Shown here piece by piece: positions 46,646 through 57,433 of a stretch of DNA of 64,000 nucleotides (the first letter of the stretch is position 1; every line of letters starts with the position of its first letter). Origin of the DNA: Viola odorata (Eukaryota; Streptophyta; Magnoliopsida; Malpighiales; Violaceae); NCBI GenBank assembly GCA_963691705.1, contig OY829539.1:65446327-65510326 (forward strand), given 5' to 3'. The translations under genes and the position numbers were made by a program. The notes below the pieces were generated by a model, which saw only the letters and a program-made list of their open reading frames with translations, did not search any database and was not told where the DNA came from.

Positions 46646-48140
46646 TTCTACACACGAGGAGATTGTGTATTGAATGAAAACTTTAGCAATGGGGTTACTG
46701 GTTGGTAGCTGCTAGGAGCTTGGCCTGCTGAGAATCCACCTGAGGCGGAAAATTAAAGGCAGAATGAAAAAAATGCCACCAAATCCAATGAGTTTGTTTC
46801 TATTCAAGAAAAGAATCAATCTCAAAGAGAAAAAATCTCCTCTTTTTTTTGGCCTTTTAAAATCAAATCTCTCTTGCTTTTATTCTCAAATGAAAATATG
46901 ACTTTTTAATTCAATTATTTTGCATTAAATTCATTTGAATCATTTAGTATTTGTGATAAAACACAAACTATATAAAAGGTAATTAATGAAATTTTTAAAC
47001 TTTAGCCCTATATATAGTATTATTAATATTAGCAACAAAAAAACACCGTTAAATTTGGCAATAGATGTTATAATTTTATTAATTTATGTTTATATTACTA
47101 TGTGTTTATATCATTAGAGTCAATTTATATAATAGAATGTCATATTTATGAGAATGTATTTGTAAATTCTGGTAGTAAAATTACCAATAAAAACTCAAAC
47201 TCAATTTTGAATCCCACATTCGCTTATTAAAAAAATAAAAATGTCATACAGTTATCTACTCATTTAGGTATCGTCTGATTAGTTAGAATAAAATGTCAAT
47301 ATTAAAAGAGAGAATATCCCTAATATAATTCTTACTTTTTTTTCAAAACCTTTACAATTAGGAAATTGTTTACAGATCAATTCTAATACTTTTTATTTAT
47401 TCATTTATATAGGAAGATGAGATTCGAATAGTACTCGTCTCTCAAAAATAGGGATGGTAGTGGATTGGATAATAATGAATATCCATACCAACCATATCCA
47501 TTAATTATCCATTTATAATATCCATTGGTAAATGGAATAAATATGGATATGAATATTTATTATCCACGGTAAATGGTATGGATATGGTTTTGTATGTTTA
47601 ATTATTCATATTATCCATTATATATATATATACTCTAAACTGAAATATTATGTTTAATTCTATACTTTAGTACTAGTACATGTATTTAGTCACTTTAAAT
47701 TTTGTATCGTAAAATGTAAAGATTTATCATACTAAAATATCATCATAATATTAGGTTATTATTTATAAATTGGTAAATAAAAATATTACTTTAAAAAAAA
47801 TCAAAACCGGTGTGTTTAACATAAAATGGTGTCGTTTTAGACAAAATAATTCCAAACAAATTCATGAAGTTGAAGGGCACTAGGGTAGAGGAGACCATTC
47901 CAACAACAACAAAATCAGTAAACCACTCTCTCGCAGTCGCCGCCGCATACCTCTCGTAGCTCTCTCTCGCACCTCTCTCTTGCAGTCGTTGCTTACCTCT
48001 CCGACCGCCGCCAACAACAACAAAACCACCTACCTCGCAGTCGCCGCCTCCTTTTCTCTCTCTCTCGCCATCTCGGCTAGCTTGGGTGATTGCTTCTTTC
48101 TATTCTAGTGTAGTTAATTTGGAGATTTCGTAATACAAAG
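46646..48140. other. Fibrillin promoter and AT-rich spacer
   Basis: The fibrillin leader and promoter are at left. At about 47456-47600 there is a patch dense in short GGATAT/ATCCAT words that are each other's complement, a degenerate repeat island. At 47930-48080 is a CT-rich patch where CTCTCTCGCAGTCGCCGCC-like words recur; it may be an old leader sequence. No gene is called. Confidence 0.45.
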
Positions 48141-49973
48141 GGGTTAAATCAAAAATGGGTCCCTGCAGTCTAATTGATTGTCTTATTTCAGCCCTCTGTG
48201 TTATTTTTGATTTAAAACCTCCCTCCACTTAAGTCGAATGATTTATTTCATCCCTCCGCCTAACGCCATCCACTTTTTCCGTCCGTTTACTTACGTGTCG
48301 TGCCACGTCAATGACCACGCCACTAACTGCTGACGTGTCACGCCACGCTGGTAGAAACCAACCGGGTCGAGCTCGAAATGGGTCGTGAAATGGGCTGCCC
48401 CATTTCACGTGAAACGACGCCGTTTCATTCTTTTCTTTTCTTCTACATCGCTTCATCTTTCCATTCCCTTCAATATAACAATCCCTTTTTCTTTTTCAAT
48501 TAAACCTTCTTCTCCTCTCTGCACTCAATTCACTCTTACCTTCTGCAAAATCAAACCACCAAACCAATTAATTAATTTTAATTCTAATTTCACACCTTTT
48601 TCTTTCTTTATTCTATGATTCTACCACATCATCTTTTCTTTTTTCTTTCTACACAACATCATTCTTTTCCTTTTATCATTCTTATTGTAATTTTATTGGA
48701 AGTTCCCGAAGGACCTTACTCTCTTTCAAGAATTTCTCGTATATAGTTTCAAATGCACTGAATACAGTAACAAGAAATTAGAGCAAAAAAAAAAACAGCT
48801 TTGTCACAAAACCATGAGCTGCTGAAATCCTAACAGCGGATGTGGAGACACCGGAGACAGCTGGGGGAAATCAAACCCCCACAACGCCGTCCAGTTTGAC
48901 GGCGTCAACGGAATATCCTCCTCTTCTTCCCTCTTCACCGCAACTTTTTTCACTCCCCTCTCCTCCTCCTGCACCATCATTACTCTCTTCCGCTTAAGCT
49001 CACCTCCCTTGTCAGCGCGCGCGTCACACTTTCCAACTTCTAATGGGAAGTTCACAATTGCTTTGGAACCCCGCAGCTTGAACGTCGCTCTGTCGTAGGC
49101 CTTCGCCGCCTCTATAGCGGTGTTGAATGTCCCCAACCAAATCCGACATCCCTTCCGAGTCGGGTCACGGATCTCCGCCGCGAATTTCCCCCACGGCCGG
49201 TTCCGCACTCCTCTGTAGTGCTTCTTCGCTTCTTCCCCAACCCGTACAGATTGTACGGAAACTCTCTATTGTTGCTGCCACCGCTGCTGCTATTGCTGTT
49301 GCTGGTGGTTAGGGTTGCTGAATTCGATCCATTCAGTTTTTTTGGGAAGCAAAATTTCCAATTACGTTGTCCGATTTATGGTCATGGTGGTTGAGGATTT
49401 TTGATTGGCTATGGGTGTGATGCAGAGAGAGAAATTTGCAGAGATTTGAAGGAGATTGGGAAATTGGATTTGGAAAATTTGAGATTTTGAAATTGAAATT
49501 AAAGGTTGGGTGTGAAATTAGAATTAAAATTAATTAATTGGTTTGGTGGTTTGATTTTGCAAAGGGTAAGAGTGAATTGAGTGCAGAGAGGAAAAGAAGG
49601 TTTAATTGAAAAAGAAAAAGGGATTGTTATATGAAGGGAATGGAAAGATGAAGCGACGTAGAAGAAAAGAAAAGAATGAAACGGCGTCGTTTCACGTGAA
49701 ATGGGGCAGCCCATTTCGTGACCCGTTTCGAGCTCGACTCGGTTGGTTTCTACCAACGTGGCGTGACACGTCAGCAGTCAGTGGCGTGACACGTCAGCAG
49801 TCAGTGGCGTGGCGCGACACGTAAGCAAACGGACGGAAAAAGTGGATAGCGTTAGACGGAGGGATGAAATAAATCATTCGACTTAAGTGGAGGGAGATTT
49901 TAAATCAAAAATAACATAGAGGGCTGAAATAAGACAATCAATTAGACTACAAGAACCCATTTTTGATTTACCC
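48141..49973. mobile_element. Pack-MULE-like element carrying an ERF gene copy
   Basis: The ends are GGGTTAAATCAAAAATGGGT at left and the inverted AACCCATTTTTGATTTACCC at right. The terminal inverted repeats extend about 460-480 bases (48141 to about 48600, and about 49500 to 49973) at some 90% identity. Flanks are TAATACAAAG (48131-48140) and TAATATTAAG (49974-49983), a probable 10-bp target duplication with two mismatches. G-rich ends, very long inverted repeats and 9-10 bp duplications fit Mutator-like elements. The cargo is a plant AP2/ERF sequence on the minus strand and no transposase, so it fits the Pack-MULE class (gene-carrying, non-autonomous). The right repeat lies directly upstream of the cargo and could act as its promoter. 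Confidence 0.85.
48804..49385 (-). pseudogene. AP2/ERF transcription factor (group IX-like) copy with three premature stops
   Basis: One continuous 194-codon frame starts at an ATG in good context (ACCACCATGACC, 49383-49385). It contains the ERF DNA-binding domain [40 protein letters not shown] and [17 protein letters not shown], then a basic linker and a C-terminal [11 protein letters not shown] and [14 protein letters not shown] typical of ERF1/ERF13-type activators. Before the AP2 domain the frame has three stops, TAA at codon 8 and two TAG in a Gln-rich stretch (near codons 31 and 38). No frameshift is seen. The AP2 domain and everything after it are open (from about 49265). If transcribed from the repeat, no normal start would reach the AP2 domain, so it is probably dead. 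Its intact parent gene is not in this window. Confidence 0.82.
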
Positions 49974-49983
49974 TAATATTAAG

Positions 49984-51201
49984 AGACAACCAATAAATTT
50001 TATGTCCAATGACTATAGTTTGAAAAAAACAAAGGAACAGGATACTAGTAAAGCACATTGAAAATATTCTTTGTTAATTTTCCTAGGAATAAACTATACA
50101 AAGAGTAAAGCTATAAGTACTAATATTTTCTCAAACTTTTTAATTTAATATTTACACATTTTATTCTCACATGTTTGTTGATTAAATTAACAAAAAGAGA
50201 AGAATAAATCATTTCTCAGCGTTCTAGTTAGTAAATAAACTTAGCATGTCTTTTGTATTATTCTTATGTAAATCAAATCAAATCAAGAAAGAAGGAGTTA
50301 AGGGAAAAAAGAGAGAAATCTAGAAATATCACAAGAGTTGGAATATAGATAAGGAGTAAGTGAATCATAGTAGGATTAAACATCTAATTATAAAAAGAGA
50401 GAAGTTTAACTTTTTTAGTAGGGGTGTATACGGGTCGCGTCTGGATGAAAAATATGGAATACGATCTATAATATTTTCATCAATTAATTAAGGGTAAAGT
50501 ACACATAAAAAATCTTTATAGTTTACAAAATATTTTACTTAAACCCCTGTAATTTCAAAGTTTGCAATATCGACCCTATAGTTTCAAGTATAATCGTGCT
50601 CTATAGGATGATAAGATTAGATCACTTACATTTAGAGCTTCAAAATTATCATTGAATAATACTTTAGTTAATTACTTATACTTATGCAATGCATAATACA
50701 TTAATACAATTTAAATTAAAAGCATAAAACTTTAAACAATTAGTAATTTTTAATTTTATGACAATTGACATGATTCTCTCTTACGACAATATTTTTTTTT
50801 TATTAAGTAAAATGTTGAACAATAAATATATATCCACGATATGTTAACTATATCAATGGTTAAATTATTAATAATTAATGGTCTTACTTTATACATATTA
50901 ACTATATAAATGGCTATTACAATTTACAATAATATATTACTAGTATGTGCCATATTAATTATATAAATGACTATTAAAATTTTATTTCTTAGTTCTTACT
51001 ACGGAGAAAATATTTTCCCCTCATAATAATTCTCATATAACTTTCTTAATAAAATTTTGTATTAAAAATATATAAAAGAAAAAATGAGGAATTTTAATAT
51101 AGTTTAGAAGGAAAAAAGAAAGAGGAGGAGTTAAGTTTAGAAGGAAAAAGGAAGAAGGAAAAAAGAAAGAGGAGGAGTTAAGTTTAGAAGGAAAAAGGAA
51201 A
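49984..51201. other. AT-rich intergenic sequence
   Basis: No gene is visible. A purine-rich unit containing AGGAGGAGTTAAGTTTAGAA is repeated in tandem at about 51118-51195, just before the tRNA-like segment. Confidence 0.45.
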
Positions 51202-51279
51202 GCGGGAACCAAGAGGATTTGAACCTCTCCCTTTGAATATATGATAAGTGAGGAGTTAACCATTAAACCAAATGGAAAC
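51202..51279 (-). repeat. tRNA-derived sequence (degenerate tRNA or SINE head)
   Basis: On the minus strand there is a good T-arm, AGAGG-TTCAAAT-CCTCT, i.e. a B box. About 35 bases upstream lies a D-arm/A-box-like TGGTTTAATGGTTAACTCC. The acceptor ends (GTTTCCA and TGGTTCCCGC) do not pair, and no sound anticodon stem forms, so it is not a working tRNA gene. A tRNA-derived SINE head or decayed organelle-type tRNA copy would fit. Confidence 0.45.
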
Positions 51280-53170
51280 TTTGATATCATTGTGCATATA
51301 TATACATATTTCCGGTTCTATCGGTTCTCCGGGCCGGTTCCTAGGTATTGGAGGTTGGAGAATCGGACCGAATCGGAACTATCCGGTCCGGTTCGGGTAA
51401 AAAAAAAAGAACCTGACTAAATCGGTGATTCCAGTCCCGTTTTCAAGTCGGTCTGGTTCTTGTACACCCTTACTTTTTAGTAGTTAAAAAATTCAACCAA
51501 ATGGGGAAAAAATATATATGAAAATTTAAGGGACAATGCAACAAATATGAAAGAGTTCACTTCACTAAAAAAATTTAAAAAAATAGATAAGAAATATTTT
51601 AAAAATATTAAAAAGAAAATTTCAACTATGTCTTAGATCCTAGCTATTATATTTGTTATGTTTTTTTCCTAAATTTCAAAAACAATTGCTATTATTTACT
51701 ATTTTATTTAAAAATATAAATATATAACGTTTATTTTATGCAGTTTACCCGTTAATTAATTGTTGGGTTGTGTGTTGGGTCACAAACGGATTGGCTGGTC
51801 CCGGATAAATTAAACGAATATGCTGCTGCAATATGGAATATGGATTATGAGAAAGTGAAAATATTAAACATAAACATAATCTAAACATATTTAGTACCAA
51901 TAAACTTCTACTCGCTTCGTTAATTAAGATTAAACTATTCATACAAATAATTAAATCTATAACCTCTCGATGACGAGAGTGTCAAACCGCGCACTAGCTA
52001 CATGTCCATGCTAATCTATTTTTTCATACGAAGTCACTTTTCTATAAAAAAATTAGGCTCCATTTTCTTCTTTTGGACTTATGCATAGAGAAAAAAAAGA
52101 TGCCATGGACGAAATTCCTGTTAGACTGGTTTGGACAAAACTGTAGAAGCAAGATTGACGGCTGTGATTCATTGACTCCATCTTTGACTTTTAGCTATCA
52201 GCCTCCGTTCCTTCCCCGTCCTACGATCCTCTCCCTGTAGTGATCTAGTCACTCTACTTTCTTATTCTTCTAGACCCTACCAAAACCAAAACAAACAAAA
52301 CCTAACTTTCCACCTAAATCACAAGGACACAAAGATGGCAAGACGACGCAAAATCAGCCATGTGATTGGGCGCGTGTCATACACTTCCAGGAACTGAAGA
52401 GATGGATTGATTTTTAATGGATGGAAAGAAAAAGGTTTGACTTTGGGTTTATTTGTTTTAAAAAAAGAAAGCATTGAGTAACGCATGGGAATAGGAGGAA
52501 TATGGTCCACGTGTTCAAAATCAATACAACGCAGTAATTGGCACTTGATCGGTTTTCTTGATCTGTCAAAAAAACCCTAACAGTGAAGTTACTCTTTTAA
52601 CCCGTACGGGTGAAACTAATAAATTTCCAATTTATTACAAAGGGAAAAAAAGAGCAGATTCTAGTGAGAGAAACAAGACGTAACTCTTTCTTCAAGCCAT
52701 GAAGAGAAGAAATAGGTGAGAGAGAGAAAAAAAGAGAAGATTTTGGAGTTTCAAACCTTCCACTTATTGCTATGCCCATGGTACATTTAATTACTCACTC
52801 TCACCCTCTCTCTATATATCTTTTTATTTATGATGATATCTGTTGAAATTTGGTTCTTGGGTTAATTTATTTTCTCCTCTCCCAAATCTTTCTCTCATGG
52901 TGTTTTTTTCCCTTCTTGGTTGACTGAAACGCATGGTATTTGAGATTTTAGGTATACAGCAATCTTGGTGTATATTTGCAGGGTGGGATTTTGAAGTTTT
53001 CTTGTTTTGTTTTCTCTTCTTTTGTGAATCCCCAAACACAATTATTTTGATTCTTTTTTCTTGTGTTTGTTGCATTAGCAATGTTTTTCAAGTGTGAGGT
53101 GAAGTGAAGGGAAGAAGCAGAGTTTTTCAAAATCAAATTAAATAGAGGATCAGAAAAACAAACTATTAAG
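51280..53170. other. Intergenic region and promoter of the HD-ZIP IV gene
   Basis: At 51310-51470 there is a GGTTC/CGGTT-rich degenerate patch. A likely TATA box (CTATATATC, about 52811-52819) lies some 350 bases before the ATG at 53171, inside a CT-rich stretch, and marks the probable promoter of the HD-ZIP gene. No other gene is seen. Confidence 0.5.
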
Positions 53171-56100
53171 ATGTTTGGGGATTGCCAAGTGATGACGAAC
53201 ATGGGAGTAGGAGGGAATGTGGTTTCTTCAGAAAATCTATTCTCATCACCAATCGGAAACCCTAACTTCAACTTCTTGCCAAACATACCCTTCCATCCTT
53301 TCTCTTCCATCATCCCTGTAAGTACTAGCTACTCTCTCTAGCTTTCATTTCCATGCAGTAATGTGTTGGGTTGGGTTGTAATTTTTTTCTTTTTTTGTTT
53401 GTTCAGAAAGAAGAGAATGGGCTGATGATTAGGCCGGGGAAAGAGGAGATGATGGACAGCGGCTCCGGCAGCGAACAAGTTGAAGAGAAGTCCGGCAATG
53501 ACCAAGAAAGTACTGATCAACAAGAGCAACAACATACAAAGAAGAAACGCTACCATCGCCACACTGCTCGCCAGATCCAAGAAATGGAAGCGTATGTGAT
53601 TTTAATCTTTTATCTTTAATTTCCTTCTCTTATGTTTTTTTTTGGAAAAAAATATATACAAAAAATTAAAAAAGAAGTCTTAATCACATGCAAATTAATT
53701 ACTTAAAGTTATTTTTTATCATTTTTAGTGGTCATAAGATGTAATATTGAGAGGAGGAAATGTTTGTTTTGCAGCTTGTTTAAGGAATGTCCACACCCAG
53801 ATGACAAGCAAAGGATGAAACTTAGCACAGATCTTGGCTTAAAGCCACGCCAAGTCAAATTCTGGTTCCAAAATCGTCGCACCCAAATGAAGGTAAAAGA
53901 AAAGACTCAACTCAAGACTTAAAGACCTCTTACTTTGTAAAAAACACCGGAGCTGTGAACTCATCCATGTTTTCTCACAGTGACCTTTCACTTTCACATT
54001 AACCCTAAATTGCCCCATGTCTTAAAGAAAGCCGTTGAGCTGAGCTTCTCCTCACCACATACAACACATTGGTTAAAAAAAAATCCCATTTCCCAAGAAA
54101 ACGCGTCCATCAAGTTTTTACTACTAACCCTATAAACTCATCATGAGCTTATCTAACACCTTTGTCTTCAATTGGTTTTGCATTAATAACATTTTGGGTC
54201 TTCTCTACTTCCTAGCTAGAGTCACCGCTTGAAGCTTATACTTGTGTGTGTATATATATATTCTGTAATTTATAATGTATATATCCATAAATAATATATT
54301 AATAAAGTTTTTTTTTTGCTGTGGGGTGTGTAATTAACACCCTCTACCGGCATTTGTGCTTCCCAGAGGGAGCACAACTTTAATGCCTGTTTGTGACTTC
54401 TAGCGTTTACAACTGATAAAAGTTAACATGTCCACTTTTGTTTTCTTGTGTGGGGGCAAAAATTATTAATACAAATACTTTTTAATTTATTCAAATCTAG
54501 TAGTACTACTGCTTAATTTGACATTGTTGTTTGTTTAAAAATTCATAAGGCACAACAAGACCGGGCCGATAACATCATACTTAGAGCAGAGAATGAGAGC
54601 CTCAAGAATGATAATTACCGTCTACAAGCTGAGTTGCGCAATCTTGTCTGCCCTAATTGCGGTGGCCCGGCCATTCTTGGTGCCATTCCCTTTGAAGAAC
54701 TTCGGCTTGAAAATGCACGTCTTAGAGAAGAGGTACCTACATATACGTAATTTTAGTAACCTTAAGATAAGACTATCTCTAGCTAGCCAATGTTTATTTA
54801 CTACTAATTATCTATAATTGTGATGTTGTTGTACAGTTAGAGCGCATGTGCTGCATTGCTTCACGGTACACTGGCCGGCCTATCCAAACAATGGCACCAC
54901 CTCCGTCACTCATGCCTCCTTCCTTGGATTTAGACATGGGCATGTACTCTTCTAGGCAGTTTCCAGGTGATCCTATGGGAAGTTGCGGTGGCGATATGAT
55001 GCCCCCATTGATGCCTATGTTGCCGGACCCTTCTTCATTTCCTGATTCAACTCACATGCTAATGGAAGAGGAGAAACCTCTAGCCATGGACCTCGCATTA
55101 TCATCCATGGATGAACTTGTTAAGATGTGCCAGGCAGGTGAATCTCTTTGGATCAGGAACAGCGAGACCGGAAGAGAAACCCTTAATCATGAAGAACACA
55201 GCAGAATGTTCCCTAATTGGCCTTTGAATCTGAAGCAGCGATCAAGTGACTTTAGAGCTGAAGCCACACGCGATAGCGCAATGGTTATCATGAACAGCAT
55301 TAACCTGGTTGATGCGTTCCTTGATGCAGTAAGTTTCTTACAAATTGAATGATATATATAATTTTAAATATTCATATTATGATAACAAGTTTACCATCAC
55401 TTGCTTCAATTCTTTTTTGTGTTAGAATAAATGGATGGAGCTGTTTCCTTCAATTGTTACAAGAGCAAGAGCTGTTCAGGTTATAGCACAGGGTGTTTCT
55501 GGTGGTGCAAATGGTTCCCTTTACCTCATGTATGCAGAATTACAAGTTCTGTCCCCATTGGTGCCTACCAGGGAAGCATATTTTCTCCGTTTCTGTCAGC
55601 AAAACGGGGAGGAAGGAACTTGGGCAATTGTTGATTTCCCAATTGATACCTTCCATGAAAACATTCATCAGCAGCAGCAGCAGCAGCAATCCTTCCCCTC
55701 ATACACAAGGCGACCTTCCGGTTGTATCATTCAAGATATGCCCAATGGTTACTCAAGGGTACGTAGGTGTTCATTTAGAACTTTAAATGGTACACCGCGT
55801 AACCTCAAACTTTCAAAGTTTTCTTAATCAGGATACTCTGATTTGAAAATCTTGAACGTTCAGATAACGCGGTATAACTTTTTAGAATCTTTGTTGTTGA
55901 TTTTTTTTCTTCTGTATATTGATTCTACCTCTTATATACATTTGTAAAGGTGACATGGATAGAACACGCAGAGATTGAGGAGAAACCTGTGCATCAGATA
56001 TTTAGTCATTTTGTGTGCACTGGGATGGCATTTGGAGCTCATCGCTGGTTAGCATTCTTGCAGCGACAATGCGAGCGAGTTGCTAGTCTCATGGCTAGAA

Positions 56101-57433
56101 ACATCTCTGACCTTGGAGGTTCTCTTAACTGAATTAATTAATAATTAACCTTTCTTAATTCTTTCTTTCTTCTTATAAATATAACACATTATTCTCGAAT
56201 TTGAGCAGTGATACCTTCTCCGGAAGCACGGAAGAACTTGATGAGACTTGCACAAAGAATGATCAGAACATTTAGCACCAACATCAGCACTTCTGGTGGC
56301 CAGTCATGGACCGCCTTATCAGATTCTGCTGAAGACACTGTAAGAATCACCACAAGGAAAATCACTGAGCCTGGCCAACCAAATGGAGTTATTCTCTGTG
56401 GAGTGTCCACCACATGGCTTCCCTACCAACACTACCAAATCTTTGATCTCCTCAGGGATGAACATCGCAGATCTCAGGTTGATCTACTAATTAATTGATC
56501 CTTAATTACTTGGATTAGTATCTTTATAAAAAGTATTAATTAGTTAATTAACCTATATGCCTTTGATGATCATTAATAAATTTCAGCTCGAAGTTCTTTC
56601 TAATGGGAATGCTTTACAAGAGGTTGCTCACATTGCCAATGGCTCTCATCCAGGGAACTGCATTTCGCTTCTTCGCATCAATGTAAAGCTTCCACTAATT
56701 ATTATTATTAATAGAGTAATACTATACATACTAATAAATTCTCTGGAATTTTCATACCGAACTGATGTAGCAAAATCTGAATTGTGTAAAATTCACACCA
56801 TTTATATTTTGCTATACGAGTTAGTATTAAAATTTTGTTGGAGTTGTTAGTAAAATATTTTTCTAGCTCATCATAACACAAGTGTTCATATTATATATGT
56901 TACTTTAGGTTGCAAGCAACTCATCCCAGCATGTAGAGCTGATGCTACAAGAGAGCTGCACTGATCAATCCGGGAGCCTGGTTGTCTACTCCAGCGTGGA
57001 TGTGGATTCCATCCAGCTGGCAATGAACGGAGAGGACCTCTCGCGCATTCCGCTCCTTCCTCTAGGGTTTTCCATAGTCCCTGCTGATCATCACCATCAT
57101 CAACAATCCATCGTCTCCGCGGATGAAGATAACAAGAACAATCCCATCCCATCTTTGGAAGACGGAAGTAGCCACTTTAGTTCCGCCGGCTGTTTGCTCA
57201 CCGTGGGGCTTCAAGTTCTGGCCAGCACAATCCCAACCGCAAAGCTCAACCTCTCCACTGTCTCCGCGATCAACAACCATCTCTGCAACACCGTGCATCA
57301 AATCAGCGATGCTCTTGCCGCCACCACCACCGTGAACACCCACCCTACAACCACCACGACCACCAGTAGCAATGGCAATGGTAATGGTAATGTCTCTTGC
57401 AATGAGGCTAGTCCTTCTGCCCCTAAGCAGTGA
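53171..57433 (+). CDS. HDG5: HD-ZIP class IV homeobox-START transcription factor, HDG5-like
   Basis: Class IV HD-ZIP proteins are nuclear factors of epidermal and trichome development that bind L1-box-type sites. Ten exons, 53171-53317, 53407-53591, 53775-53892, 54550-54732, 54837-55328, 55426-55758, 55950-56118, 56209-56477, 56587-56682 and 56909-57433, join in phase to 838 residues. The homeodomain is at about 91-150 ([40 protein letters not shown]). A leucine-zipper-loop-zipper with the CPNCGG loop follows (about 151-220). The START domain runs from about 299 ([20 protein letters not shown]) to 545, then the START-adjacent domain with [13 protein letters not shown]. The C-terminal exon has [20 protein letters not shown] and a Thr/Ser/Asn-rich tail. 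The start [20 protein letters not shown] and the IIPKEENGLM segment are HDG5-like. Small Gln and His runs are in exons 6 and 10. Nothing is broken. Confidence 0.96.

Noticed and set aside
48229..48618. Frames in the left inverted repeat of the ERF-carrying element (mirrored at 49499-49824)
   Set aside because: They appear in both arms because of the inverted repeat and show no domain.
51202..51279. Working tRNA gene
   Set aside because: The acceptor ends do not pair and no valid anticodon stem-loop forms; only the T-arm is good.
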